Counted from the stretch's first letter, positions 11,801-24,500 are shown. The stretch is DNA of 64,000 nt from Pampus argenteus (GCA_036937835.1 CM072873.1:8020001-8084000); one strand, 5' to 3'. Notes: generated from the letters alone by a model not told the origin. Made by a program: numbers and translations.

Positions 11801-13765
11801 CTGTTGAGTTTTAAAGTGACATTTTGGCCCAGCTGCAAGTTTTTTTTCAACCACACAGGCTTTGCTTAAAACAGACAAGCACGATCACTAACTGTAATTG
11901 TTGGCGTTTGTCTTTTCCAGTTGTTGGCAATAAGAAAAATATATAATATCACCAGCCTTATCTTTAAGAGATTTAATTCTGCAATAAAATGGAGTTTTGT
12001 GTCCCACTTCCTTGTTGCTGCTGACTTCTGTCGTTGCTTTAAAGTAAAACTGGATTTAAATTACTCGGTAAATATATGGTTATTATGCGTCTGTTGAGGT
12101 GAATAGACAGACAGAGGTACATAATACTTCTGCGCTAGTAACTCAGTTTCCTCACTCCTCTCCGAGCAAACGGGAAGTATCCAGTTTCTTTTCTCTGCTA
12201 TCAGTCTCTAACCCTCCTTCTTGTGTAACCAGACATGATAGTGTGTCATAGTCGCCTTCGTCGCACCTTTGAAAAATGTTCTATTTATATTTCCATAGAA
12301 ATAAATGGCTCTCTAACCCGCAGTTTAAATTCCCTCAATATCGCCCCCGAACTGTGCTCATTGTGTGTTTTTTTTCACGATCACACAGAACTACAATCTG
12401 ATACGGATTATTCACACTGACGCAGCAGAGGTGTCTTTTTCCAGTGGCTGGTGCATTGTTTCAGTGTCGATGACTGTATTTTTTGGTCGCAGAGCTTCCT
12501 TGTTGACTCACACACACACACACAGACACACACACACGCAGTACATTGTTGGCAAAAGGAAAAACTGTAGCGCCGCCAGCTGGCTTGTTTGTCACAGACA
12601 TTGTTTTCCAAATGAGCCTGAAGGAAAATATGTTAAATAACTCTTTTATATCAAAAATCCCTACAGTACATACACACACACTCATAACAAAAGACTGAGT
12701 TAACACTCTCCTACCCTGCTGTTAAAGGGTTACAGGAACTCCACCGAGCAGCCACCTGACACATACAAGTACATATGCCTATGTATAGATGTATAGAGGA
12801 TATGAGATGTAGAAATGTAGTGTAACAGAGTCAGTAAATGGCTCAGTGTTGTCGCTTACACAACAATACTTATCTAATCTTTACTACCATTAGCTAGCAT
12901 TAGTCACCTTAAGATAACGTTCATATCAGACCAAGTAAGGCTGTAGCAGCAAAGCCCCCGAGTGTGATGAATAGAACACATTTGCATTTTATTGCTTATG
13001 AATTCAACTAATGTATCATTATCATCTTGATTACATCAAATGTTAACATAACCTCATTGGTTAAAATTTATGAAGACAAACAACTCTAACATGGCAGGAA
13101 CTAACAACAGAGTCATAAAGTCAGATATAATGCTGTAAAGAGTCAAGCCAGAAAAACAAATGTTTTGCATTTAGAGTGCGTGCCTTACTGTCATGCATTG
13201 TCAAGTAACTTTAAAAGTAAGGTTTTATTTACCTCTTCATTCTCTTTTTCTCATTTCTTGCAGCATTTCGTCAAAGGAGTTCACTACCGCTGGGGGTTCT
13301 CTGCACCCAGTGGTCCAGCATTGGATGAAATAAGGGAACTAGTGGACGCAGGACAGGTACGGTACCAGATTTATTCTGTAAACTGTTGAGGGACTGATGA
13401 CAAACATTTGACTTGTCCTGCAGTTTGATATATTACACTGAGGCTTATTTTACCCTGCAGATAAACCACTTCTGTTTACGTTGTTTCTCACTCCGGCATT
13501 ATAAAGAACATAGAAAACATTTTAAAATCTGATTGTGTTCATAGAGTTTATAGAGTTAATGCATAAATATTTAAGCCTCGTAGTGTTGATATTATAACTC
13601 CTAATAGTTAAGAAACAAGGCTTCCTGTTCCTCTCTCAGATCCGCGCGGTGGTGGAGGAGACCTTCAGCTTTTCACAGGTTCCCCAGGCCTTTGAGAAGG
13701 TGGAGAAGGGTCACGCCCGAGGAAAGACTGTGGTCCAGATTAGGAAGGGGGAGGATGACTTATAG
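5899..13765 (+). CDS. rtn4ip1: Reticulon-4-interacting protein 1 homolog, mitochondrial NAD(P)H oxidoreductase (RTN4IP1/OPA10), 9 exons
   Basis: MDR-superfamily (quinone-oxidoreductase type) enzyme of mitochondria. The family is linked to respiratory-chain and coenzyme Q metabolism, and human mutations cause optic atrophy 10. Exons: 5899-6175, 7230-7381, 8486-8554, 8848-8972, 9269-9317, 9748-9884, 10225-10408, 13264-13356, 13640-13765. They join in frame to 403 residues; the human protein has 396. The first ~40 residues are Arg/Ser/Phe-rich and non-acidic, like a mitochondrial presequence. The catalytic GroES-like domain follows (PAWVIDKYG, VFAAGLNPFDVSMRGG, PLILGRDVSGVI). The Rossmann nucleotide-binding loop GGSGGVG is at about 213-219, and the next strand supports NADPH preference only by family inference. 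The C-terminus contains the conserved ETFSFSQVPQAFEKVEKGHA and GKTVVQI. All introns are GT-AG. Intron 7, about 2.9 kb, is the longest. The coding part shows no frame damage. Confidence 0.96.
6176..7229 (+). other. rtn4ip1 intron 1 with a dispersed repeat
   Basis: GT donor after 6175 and a CT-rich tract before the acceptor at 7228-7229. Its middle part (6566-6905) is a transposon-like repeat listed separately. No coding exon was recognised. Confidence 0.7.
6566..6905 (+). repeat. Truncated dispersed DNA-transposon-like repeat (TAGGGCTG...ATTAAT family)
   Basis: Begins with a TAGGGCTGAAAC terminus and continues with GATTATCTATTAAT, GTTTAGTCTATAAAGTGTCGG and TTTTGTCCACAAGGCAAAGA. This is the order of a very common teleost non-autonomous element whose ends read GATTAAT...GCAGCCCTA. 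The right terminus is missing here. A solitary matching terminus lies at 37221-37280. Family recognition is from memory of fish repeats, not a database search. Confidence 0.55.
7382..8485 (+). other. rtn4ip1 intron 2, carrying a MITE
   Basis: About 1.1 kb of AT-rich intron with a TIR-bearing element near its 3' end (8147-8405). No additional exon was recognised. Confidence 0.7.
8147..8405. mobile_element. MITE with ~40-bp terminal inverted repeats
   Basis: The left arm starts CTATATCGACACCTTCTTAA and includes AATCGCCTAAGTCA. The right arm (about 8360-8405) read in reverse starts CTATATCGTCACCCTCTTAA and includes AATCGCCTAAGTCAC. The arms differ by only a few bases over about 40 bp. The ~170-bp interior is AT-rich and has no coding capacity. 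TA dinucleotides lie at both edges, so a TA-inserting (Tc1/mariner-like) parent is possible. Confidence 0.75.
10409..13263 (+). other. rtn4ip1 intron 7 with repeat-like segments
   Basis: Longest intron of the gene, about 2.85 kb. It contains a short CA/CACAGACAC run at 12511-12538 and a dispersed-repeat fragment at 11135-11390. The short open frames here have no family match and no flanking splice logic. Confidence 0.7.
11135..11390 (+). repeat. Dispersed teleost repeat fragment (ATCAGCATGTTAAC...CTGCTAG type)
   Basis: Contains CATATCAGCATGTTAACATT, GGCATTTGGCTTAAAGTAA, CACAGCTGCTAGTCTG and GTCGACTCTT. These are parts of an abundant fish repeat built on gctaacatgcta-like words. A copy in the opposite orientation lies at 30935-31080. 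The class is unknown to me. Confidence 0.45.
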
Positions 13766-13968
13766 CACTGACTCATTTAGTAAATCATTTGAATGAATGG
13801 TGTCACCTTAATTTATCCACAGCTGCAAAGACAACGCACATAAACAAGGCTGCAACTGTTGCTTCTCTCATGTAGGTTTTGCAGCTTCACTGAGTGTTTA
13901 GCTGCTGAAAGATGCGTATGTAAACACTACAGCTGCAGTTATGCTCTTTAAAATCTAATGACATCAAA

Positions 13969-14034
<66 letters not shown>

Positions 14035-14700
14035 TAGTTTTAGCCAGTGACTGATAAACACCGTTTAGCATTTGTAGGCAGTACATAAACATTTAGTAAA
14101 TGGTTTATAACACAATATTATGTTGTTGTAATCAGATATAAGGACATTTTAAGTGTTTATTATGTGTCAAATTTGACAACAGTTATTACTTTAACTATGA
14201 AGACTTATTTTATATTGTTCCAGCTGTATTTTACTGTCATCACGTCATTCATTATCTGTTACCAGTGTCTACGGATGCTCACCTGATGACTTATAGTTGT
14301 TGACAAATACAGTATTAACCACTTACATCTGCTAAAAAAAAATCATAGTGTATTATAAACCATTTATTAAATGTTTTATGTACTATATAAACATTGTGTT
14401 CTTCACCTCTGATCAGATGATAAATGATCGATCATGTTTTCTCAGGGGCGGCTTGTTTGTTTTTGATATACTGTAAATGCTGAGTATGAGGATGTAAAGT
14501 GTCATCGGAAATCTTGAAATCATTTCACTTGTGTAAAATTTGATGTCTTCATGGGAAGAAAGAAGTGAAGATCAAGGGAAGACTTGAATTTCTGTGTGTG
14601 GGTGTGAGTGTGTGTGTGCAGATGCAGAGATCTTTGAAGTGTTGTTTCATCATTCATGCAGCTCTGTGTCCGTTATCTTAATAAAATTACAAATAATACA
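13766..14700 (+). other. rtn4ip1 3' UTR with polyadenylation signal
   Basis: No open frame follows the TAG at 13763-13765. AATAAA at 14680-14685 is the best poly(A) signal on the plus strand. This gives a 3' UTR of about 0.9 kb that includes the TG/TA microsatellite. The end point is inferred. Confidence 0.5.
13969..14030. repeat. Compound (TG)n(TA)n microsatellite
   Basis: About ten TG units run directly into about twenty TA units inside the presumed rtn4ip1 3' UTR. Likely length-polymorphic. Confidence 0.95.
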
Positions 14701-14944
14701 GGGGATGGGCGGAACTACAGAAGTGCCATGCAAAATCATCAATTTCAGTGTAACAGCCCTGAAATACACACTATATTTGAATTGCTAAGAGGTGATGCAA
14801 CTCTAGTCATTTCTTCATTAATGTTGTGAAATGTATTATCCATTATTTGTGCCTCATTGTTTATCTTCGGTTTTGGAGAAACAAGAGGAAATAAGTTTAT
14901 TCTGCTTTTGGTTTGTACACATTTTTACTGAAATTTCCAAAGTG

Positions 14945-16345
14945 ATTGTAAGCCTGTGAATATTCTCATTCATCCAGGTCATAGTTATCTCAAGGAAATG
15001 AAATCGAACGCAATTGGACTTGGTTATTTGTCTTTGAAGACGTTTCACCTCTCATCCAAGAGGCTTCATCAGTTCATGCTCGCTTGACTAGGCTGGGACT
15101 AGTCCAACTAGCTGGTGTAGAAACCCAGGTATTTAACCTCTGTGGAGGCAGTCACATGGCCAGTGATGTCATTGGCTCATTAACACTCCATGTGCCCGAC
15201 GACAGTCGTTTAGTGACAGTCGTTGGGGGTGGTGAAAGTTAGTTTCGACTTTGTTAGTGTTCTATTGTGTTATAAGGACAGTCGTTAGAGTCACATGGGG
15301 CCTTTTTGTGAATGGCTGTTGTTCTTAGAGGCTAAGTTGCTGAATCTCCTGGGTTAGGGTTAGAGATGAGATGAAAGGGCAGCATTGTAAATTGGGGATA
15401 GATGGTGTCTCAGACCTCCTCCGTTTAGGGATGGTTTTTCTAATTTCACATAGATGGCTTCTTTTACCCCTCTTTCAAACCATCTATCCTCTCTGTCCAG
15501 GATGTGAACATTGTTGTCCGCAAAAGAGTGAGCTTTCTCCTTGAGGTGTAAGTAGACTGCAGAGTCTAGGCCTGAGGAGTTGGACCTCCGGTGTTGCTGC
15601 AGTTTTCACAAAGGCCCAATTGGGATAACCACAAGTTTTGAGGGCATCCCTCAGGTGCTCATGTTCTTCCCCTTGTGCCTGTGAGCTGGTGGGTACATTA
15701 TCAGCCCTGTGTTGCAGCTTGTGTTCCAGTGGATGGTGTGAGTCGAAAAGGAGATATTGGTCTGTGTGTGTGGGTTTCCTGTATACCCCAATGTGAAGGC
15801 TCCTGTCTTTTTCAATATGGACGTCACAGTCTAACAAGGTCAAACTGTTGTCGTTAACATCTTCTCTGGTGAACTTGATGTTTCTGTCCACTGAGTTGAT
15901 GTGTTCAGTAAAAGCTTGCACTTCTTGGGTTTTGATCTTGACCCATGTGTCATCTACATATCTGAACCAGTGGCTCGGTGTTACTCCTTTAAAGGAGCTC
16001 AGGGCCCTGCGTTCCATTTCCTCCATGTACAGGTTGGCTACAATGGGGGATACTGGGGAACCCATGGCACAGCCATGTTTCTGTCTGTAAAATTTGCCAT
16101 TAAACTGGAAATATGTGGTGTTGAGGCATAAATCCAATGGGTCTGAGTGGAGCCCCTTTTTTATGGATCTTAGGAAGTCCATATATGCAGGTGATTGAGC
16201 CTTGTGGATATAACCGGTGGTACTGTATTGTCTGCTGGAAGGATTGTGATGTTGGGTCCTTTGCTGAGAGTTGTTACTGCCTTCTTTTCCTCAAAAGTGA
16301 GGTTGTTTTTCTTTATAGAAACCACAACTTTCTCCATGATAGAAC
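14945..16345 (-). mobile_element. Penelope-like retroelement (RT plus GIY-YIG), internally deleted and frameshifted
   Basis: Read on the minus strand, the 5' part at about 16345-16190 resembles NLTFEEKKAVTTLS and then IYGLPKIHKKGAPLRPI. This block normally precedes the central RT palm. It then jumps directly to DLCLNTTYFQFNGKFYR and HGCAMGSPVSPIVANLYMEE, so the RT segment in between is missing. The catalytic box is FRYVDDTWVK, followed by YRKPTHTDQYLLF and CGYPNWAFVK. After a frameshift near 15580 the frame resumes with VHILDREDRWFERG, VKEAIYVKLEKPSLN and GGGLRHHLSP, which is the GIY-YIG nuclease end typical of Penelope elements. The terminal region at about 14945-15110 includes GATGAGAGGTGAAACGTCTT, characteristic of fish copies of this group. 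The copy cannot be autonomous. Subfamily (Neptune/Poseidon type) is not resolved. Confidence 0.85.
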
Positions 16346-16524
16346 CAGGTAAGAGTGATGTTTAGTTTCAGTAGTAATTTGTCTGTTTTCTCTTTCAAAG
16401 TGGTTGTAGGCAAACATCTTATATTGTGCCAATAATCAAAATATATATTTGTCATCACATCTAATGCCTTGTGCCAGAAGTAGCTTTGTTGTTGTGACAG
16501 CAATTACAAGCAATAACATGTAGC

Positions 16525-16566
16525 TTTATTTTCCAAAAAAAACCGAGAGAAATTTACAATTTTATT
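16525..16566 (-). other. Candidate polyadenylation signals of crybg1
   Basis: TTTATT occurs on the plus strand at 16525-16530 and 16561-16566, giving AATAAA on the minus strand. They lie about 620-665 bp beyond the crybg1 stop. The 3' UTR is therefore probably about 16540-17189, ending next to the Penelope relic. Confidence 0.45.
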
Positions 16567-17189
16567 TCATATGTAACAGTTTTCTCTTTTACATTCACAT
16601 ATCTACAGTGGGCATGTCGCTATGAAATTCAAACTCAAATTTATACACTTGATGCTTATGTACAACCTAATGCAGTAAATTGGAAAAAAAACCTATAAAG
16701 TCATAACAAGATATCAAAACTTTACAATAGATCATTTTTGATCTACAGTAATTACAAACAGAAAAACATGTTAATACATTATTTGGAGTGTAGGCACATC
16801 AGACTTCATGTTACAGCCATCAGTATACAGTATATGTTTATATCTGCCAACAGCAGGATCAGAACACGCACTGACACCATGTACGGTAGTAGAAAAGTAC
16901 CATAAAGTAAAAAGAGGTTTACAGCACTCACTACATGCAGTGAAAACATGAGAGGGGTCCATTGAATATTTGGTACACAGTGTTTGAAAATCAAGTAGTT
17001 AAAGATATAAGCAATGTGTATACATGCAAGTCAAAGGTTACCCTCCTCAATGAGAGTGAACAAGAGTCACAAATGCTACTTAAGAGTACAGTATTGGCAC
17101 AAAATCCCCTTCAGAGCCTCAGTAGTGTGAGTTCCACAGTGGAGCTGCGTCAGAGGGCTCAGACTCTTTGCAGAGCTGCGTCAGAGGGA

Positions 17190-18554
17190 TCACAGGATCT
17201 CCAATGTCCATCTTTGGTTCAGTTTTTTCTCATCGAACGTGTTGAGGATCACTTGGTCCTTACCAAACTGATGACCACCTGGGACACAACGACAATAAAA
17301 AACAAAACAAAACAATACATGTTTAAAACAACAAACAACGAGTTTTTGCTCCCATGTGGCACAAATCAGACATAATATTGAATATAGAAAAAGCAGACGG
17401 AATCTAATAATGTACTTGTGCAGCCAGTAATTTTCACCACGGCATGTCCTTGATGCACCAGGAGATGGCGCAGTTGGATTAGGACTGAACCTCAGTCACG
17501 GAGCTGAAGCTGCAATACTCCTTTTAAATTTATTCCATAAAAAAAAGTAACTGGACAAGGATTTGTTTATAGGAAAAAGACAGATATATCTGACCTTTGA
17601 CCTCCAGGACCAGGTCAGGTTTGAGGTGGCAGCGCACCAGACCATCAGGGGTGATGTCAAACAGCTGGTCATCTTTGCCTTCCTCTGGGGAAATACAAAG
17701 CCGGCTGCTTGCTATCAACACATTGCTTGGGGTCCCCAGGTAACAGTCCTCCACCATCTAGACACAACGAGGACATGGTGGACGGAGATGGAGAAGTGTT
17801 AGCAAGTACAAGCTGTTTAACTCGACCATAATGTAAAAAACAGTTCTTGGCTCATTTTTGTATGTGATGGTAATATGTGATACATTTTTTTTTAAAGCCC
17901 CTCACAATCTCCTTGGAGCTGTGCTAAACATTTTCTACCAAACTGCATTTCAGTCTGTTCACAGACAACAAACAGAACTGCAAAGCAATGTGTAGCAGAG
18001 GTAAACAATGGACATGATTGTAGTCTGCTGGGAATACATGGTATTTCCTGTTTTATAGGATTGTCTCAATCGCACCCATGTTTTGATGTACAAAGTTGAC
18101 TTCGACATAACAACAGTGTTAGAGAGTCACTGCTGAAAGCCTGTTACAGGGCACGGTATAGATTTATGACGGCACAGCCTGACATGCAGGGTCTTGTGAT
18201 AAGTCAACGTTCATCTAAGGTGGTTTTATTATTGCTCTTCTTTCTCACTCTTAACACTGTATTTCTATGCAGTTGTCATTCTCTTGCAGGAGCGGTTTGG
18301 ACATTTATGTAAAGCCATAAAACGATAGCCTTGCTCACTTCAGTGTTTTTTTTGTGGCAGGTTTAGATTGTTGTTATGTTGTTGTTATGTTGTACCTTGC
18401 AGATAAGCTGCCTGTCCCGATAGAGCCACTCCTGCTCCGCGCCCCCCGTCTCCTCCATGACCTGAATCCTCATCAGCTTGATGTTATCCAGCGCCCCTGT
18501 CAGTGACATCACATGTCCTGTCTCCTTGTTGCGCAGGCGGAAGTACATCTCTTT
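17190..18554 (-). CDS. crybg1: crybg1 C-terminal ricin-B-like (beta-trefoil) exons
   Basis: Three exons (18554-18396, 17757-17595, 17278-17190) encode KEMYFRLRNKETGHVMSLTG, EWLYRDRQLICK, SPEEGKDDQLFDITPDGLVR and GKDQVILNTFDEKKLNQRWT, ending LEIL and stop. The QxW-type element of ricin-B repeats is seen as QRW near the end. Three repeats of 40-45 residues fit a beta-trefoil. In this family the domain is a C-terminal cap after the crystallin units; carbohydrate binding is not shown. Confidence 0.88.
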
Positions 18555-21500
18555 CTGTCGATTGGAAACATGCACAAACATTGATTTGGCATTCAAAATT
18601 AAAAGTTTGAGTTTTTGAGAAAAGAGATCAATTTAACTCCGTGAGATTAGAAGTCCTTCAACACCCGTATTAACTTCAAAGTGTCTGTAGTTTGCTGTAT
18701 AATAAGATTAAAATTTCCCAAATCCCGTCCATACCTGGAATAACGGACGCAGAGATCCTATTCCCTGCCAGCCACTGAACTTGTACCAATCAACCACTTC
18801 ACTCGGCTGGACCAGTACCTGTCGACCACGGTAGTTACTGCCTTCATACAGCACCCATCTGGAGAGAAGGCAGCCATTCATGCTCTGTTAGTTTTAAAAA
18901 GTGATCAATATGAGATAAATGAATGGTTTATGTTAAGGAGACTTGATTTTTGAATTAGACGCTACCAAGTTACAAACACAATGCTGCTGTCCCATCTATA
19001 ACTCAAACTCCTCAATTGTGTTTATGAATCTACCTCAAATTTCTGTTACCTTTTAATTTACAACCTCAATAACATATTTAAAGTTAAATATTCTTTGAAG
19101 TAAATTGTTTTTTTTTTAATGCTCTTTAGACTCTCAGCCACTGCTGTGTTGAGAAAAGGGACAGTGTCAACACTTCTAAACGTTCATATTCCTTTAAACG
19201 GTTTGACGGGGACCCATGAAATTCCCTTAAATGATGTTATGTTAGCTTTTAGAGCCGCTCATGTTCTCATTTAAAGCAGTAAATATGTCAAAGAAGTGAG
19301 GAAGCCAACAAGTCAATAAAACTGTAAATCAAGGAGCTCAGCTTGGAATGTATTTGTTCATTTGATTTTAGGGTAAAGCCTTGGTTAATATTTTATGTTA
19401 AGTTTTTTTTATGTAATGTTAAGGTTAGGGTTAGGCATGTGATGGTTAGGATTAGGATAAGTCTCCAGGATATGAATGTAAGTCAATGTAACGTCCCCTG
19501 AAGTGATGGTAACCCAATGTGTGTATGTGTGTGTTTATGTTAAAAGATGTGTTTGTACTTTAACACATAACAGCATGAAAATTAGAGACGGTGACGTACA
19601 TTCCTCCCTCCACCACCAGGGAGCGTATGCGTGGATCCAGGCCTTCCTGCAGCAGGTTCACTACTCCATTGGTGAACACCACTCTGCGACCTCTGCAGCC
19701 CACCTTACTGAACAAGATGATGGAGGGCAGAGATAACTCCTGTGCAAGCAGAATAGAGTTTAATTATTATAACAATATATACAATAATATTATGTAAATA
19801 TAACAATATTCTCTAATTTTATATTCGCTCATTAAATACACTGTTTCATTCTGTGATATACATTCACACATTCCCCTTGTCAATATCTTGCATATTTTTA
19901 CAATTTTTTTGTTATATCACATATATTTCGTGGTAGCTGTATTTTTCTTTTTACCTTCTATTTTTTCAATTTTTTGCACCACAACATCAAGGTAAACAAA
20001 CACAGCATTTTTTTTAAATGTTTTTTGTACACATGCATATTCACAGTACTCACATGTCCAACAGTCTGTAAGGAGTGGATAGTAGAGCCTGAGGACGGGA
20101 AGCCCATGGCCTCTGTGTCGGGGTATTCTCCCTCCTCCAGCACATACATGTTCTTTGTGAACTGGACTCCTTCATACATCACCCATCTGAAACATAAACA
20201 CACACATTATTGATGTCAAATTTGTTCTAATAACTCAACAAATGTATCTAAAATCTAAAAAAAATCTCATTAGCAGCCAGGGTTAAATTTTCCCAACTCA
20301 TGCATGTGAAATTAAAACATGTAAATGAAACTCTATACAGAATGAGCTCTAAAGTTAAAAAGCATTAATTGTCTGTGTTTATTAAGAATTTCATCATGAA
20401 ATATCCATCTCATTTACACCTTTTGGCAGAAGAGTACCCTGGACCTTTCATATTTAACTATTTGTGTTTCTCTTACACACATAATGTGACATGTCTAGTA
20501 ATGTTGTGCTTACTGTACCTGCCATCCAGCACCTTACAGGACCTGGGCAGGAAGCCCTCATCCAGGGCTGCTATGCTGTCCTCCAGAGTCACCAGCGTTC
20601 CCTGGAAGTCTGGCTCAGAAAACAGCAGCATCTGTACACCAACACACATCCAAGCAGCCTTAGTGACCCGGCCAGAACAGACAACCAGAGCTTCACACTG
20701 CTGATAAGTAAAATGTTAATCTGTTTCATATAAAGCCTGAAAGGAAGGGATGATACCTTGAATTTTGTTGTACTCATCAGTGTCTCCTGTAGAACAGACA
20801 TGAAGAGAGATCATGTTGTTAACAACTAAACTGGTGACTTTGTAATTGCAAAGATTCAATTTTAAAAAGCTTGATGTCAAAGAACGTCCTACGTGAAAGA
20901 CGGGCTGTATTGATGATATTTTGAAGTTCTTGGCTCCCCAGTCGTCTGGACATGCATACAGGCCTTTATCCAGGATGTAGAGCTCTCCACTGAATCCAGG
21001 GTTCTCAAACGCCACCCATCTGCAGAGAGAATGCATTTATTACAAACAGTGTCTCTTCATAATCTTAAGAATGCAGGCCTTACTAATCTGACCCTGATAA
21101 CCAGTAGGTGATTTGTTACCGGGGAGGTTGGCCCTGTGGGAGGATTAGGGTTTAACCCTAAGACTGCAGGAATATCATATAGGCCTAGCCTAATTCTATT
21201 TTTCAAAACACGATATAAACTTGGAACCTGGAATTATGTAACTGTAGCATCTGAACCACATTACACATCCAGGTTACACCAAACATCTATATTAAAAATC
21301 TGTAGTCATGTCTCCCCTAAAATACTTTGTTACATAGGTGGCCTGTGTAGGAGAGGTGTTTGCAGCAGCACGGAGGTTAGATTATAGGAGACAGACAGCA
21401 ACTGTGTCTCTATGACCCTCTCGCTCATCCACAACTACACATGTCACTTTGATCATGAAGGTTACACTACTCTATAGAGTATACAGGCTTCAATGTAATA

Positions 21501-24500
21501 TAGAAATTAATATTTATAGTATAAAGTTTACAGAATATTACAGAGCAAAGACAAAACTGACAGAACGACGGGACTGAGAGTAAAAGGCCCAATTACAAAG
21601 CTGCCTGCATGGATTTATCAATAAACAGCTCATTTAGGCCTCAGTCAGATAAAAGATAAGTGAGTCAGTCAGACTAGACTAACATATTCAACCCCTCGGC
21701 GCCTGCACTCTCTCTCTGCTACTAGGGCATATCGCCTACTGCTGATAACGATAGATCTTACAAGTTGAAAGAGTGTCAATAGTAAACAGTCTATAATTAA
21801 TGGAAGCCAGTTAAGAAAGTAAACTTTGATTGATTTTAGCTGCTGCTTGAGGCAGATGTTATTCTGAAGATCATATTAAAAGCGACATACACACCATAAA
21901 TAAAATAATGGAAAAAAGAAAGGAGAAGACGGCGACAGTTGCACAAATCCGTTGTTGAATTCATTTGCGTTGTGTGTTTTGTCAGAGCGATACACCTCTT
22001 AAGTGTTATAAGATTTTTTTTAAGATAGATTTCGCAATTATCCCTTAAGATATTGTTAGGAAATGGAGCCCAGATTGGCTCTGTGATTAAATCACCGGCT
22101 TGAACCGCGTGCTGTCACTATAAAAAGAGGACGTCTATGCTTCTAAGAGGCGAAGCAGATGTGAAGCAAACTATGGAATATTACATGACAGTGTGTTAAA
22201 AGTAATAAAGTAAAACTAATTCACTCAAATCACACTGACAAAAAGAAAAAATATAAATATGAAAATATGAGCCTTGTTTTGAACACAGAATTCAAGATGG
22301 ATATATGATTTTAAGATAACAATTTAAACCACTTACAGGAATTGTCTTTTACACATTTTTATACTTTACTATATTTTGTCATCAGACGTTGTGGGGAGAG
22401 ATTTTGTTAAGTTTTAAGTGGTTTCACTTTTGTTGCTGAAAGATCATGAAGGCGATTGTAATGTTAATCTTTAATAGTAAGTAAACACCTCTTATCAGTG
22501 TGCATCAGTATCAGTAGACGGAAGCTTTTCACAAAATACTTAGTAATGCCTGTAAGATGAGAAGGACACACCCAAAACTGACAGGACATGCACAATAGTA
22601 TCAACATGTCTCTTGGTTTTAAATTGCTTACACAATCCTTCCTAGGGTTTTTTTTGTTGTTTTTTTTTTTTTACATAAAAGAGTTTGACTTACACTCCAC
22701 CCATGACGTTGATGGACTGGGTTTTCATTCCATAGCCGACATCATCCATAGTGACGACGGGATCCAGCAAGTCCACATTGAGCCCAACCTCATTGAAGTC
22801 GCGCTCATTGAACAGCTTCGCGCGTGGGGACAGGAAATCCTTAGGAAGATAATAACACAGTGAAATATTTCGAAAAAGGGAAAACCCAGTTCTCACTTTT
22901 CAGGAAATGCAAACAAACAAAGAAAGTGAAATATTTCATGTTCGATCGAACAAGAATCTTGCAGATGAATATTTCACTTGATACTGACTGTACGAATGGG
23001 CCGGAGAGACAGGAACCCATCCTCAGATCCTCCCCAGTCACTGCAGTGAGGATATTCCCCCTCCTCCAGGATGTACTGCTGGCCCTCAAAGTCTGCCTCT
23101 TGATAGCCCGCCCAGCTACAAGGATTAACACAGTCTCACACATTTTGCTATTGAGATGACCGTAAAAAAACCATTCCATTTGATAACACATGCTTGTTCA
23201 GCACACAGCATGCTGGATGTTAACATTATTATCTATGAACTTAGATACTTACAGACCACCAAGTATCTTGAGTGACCCCACTGTAGATAGTGTCTTCTTA
23301 TTTGTGTTAGTTTCTTCTTCCTGTTCTTCACTCAAGTTGTACACGTCATAGTCCACCTCTATACACTCTCCATCAAAGTTGGGCTTCTCAAACAATAACG
23401 CCTGGATGAGACGGAGAGAGTGGAGTTAAAGACGACGATCAGATAAGGAACTCTTTATCTCTTTACCCAGGAGACAAAATTTCATCTCTGTACTGTAAAT
23501 GCCTCACACCTTTACAAAACCATCTCTTATTTCTATTTCTATTATTTGATAGTATGACTTAAAAACTCTCTGAATCTGTTTGTAGTTGAAAAGTCAAAAG
23601 CAAGTCTGAGTCCTGCAGTTATAGAGAGACTGGTACCATGTGCCAACTGGCTGCCAGGTTCTGTATAATTTCCTCACCAGGTGATAAACCTGCATGAACA
23701 AGCTGCAATGTTTCCCAGGTCCATGTTAATTACAGCCAAACCCTAAAAAATACTGAATCACAGCAGATGAATATGTCTGGGCTTAACTTGTGTGATTCAT
23801 GGTACCTACTGGATATCTGTAACAACCCTTCCTTTCTCAACTTCCCTTTAGCTTGAAGCAAAAATTCTACTAAAGCTAGTTTCAACAACTGGGTGTTGAC
23901 AATCATTCCAATTTCCATCAATAATTGATATTGATGAATGTAACAGATATAATCTAATGCAGAACAAACCTTAACGTCATTAGGACGCTCCACCTTTATT
24001 GCTCCCTATAATGGAAAGACACATTTGTCAGAGCGATACAAATGACAAAATGACACTGTAATGCAACAGTATATCATATATTGCATATACTGTACCAGTT
24101 TGAGGGGTCTCAGAGACCCAATGTAGGGATTAGAGAAACCCCAGCTCTCTGGGCAGGGATACTCCCCCTTCTCCAGTACTCCCACCGAACCTTCAAATCC
24201 AGGATCACTGAACACCAGCCAGCTAGAGACACGCAGACACAGCATGAGAAGTTTAGATTTTGTTTTCCTTTAGCTATGTATATGTAATATTGATATATTA
24301 AACATATGCAAAATATAAAACGTGTGTGTGTGTGAGAGAGAGAGTGTGCGTGCGTGTGTGTGTTTGTGTGTGCAAACAGCCAGAACGAAAGCACACAGAT
24401 CTGCCCTAACCCTTGCAGAACGCAGGGAGAAATAACACTTAATTTCAGACTATTCACCGTGAGCCAACTGAAAAATGTTAAGTGTTGACCTTTAATATTC

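Noticed and set aside
15675..16352. Several plus-strand frames of 60-80 codons
   Set aside because: Antisense shadows of the Penelope-like reverse transcriptase on the minus strand.
16962..17375. 137-codon plus-strand frame
   Set aside because: Overlaps the 3' UTR and last exon of crybg1 in antisense. No homology recognised.
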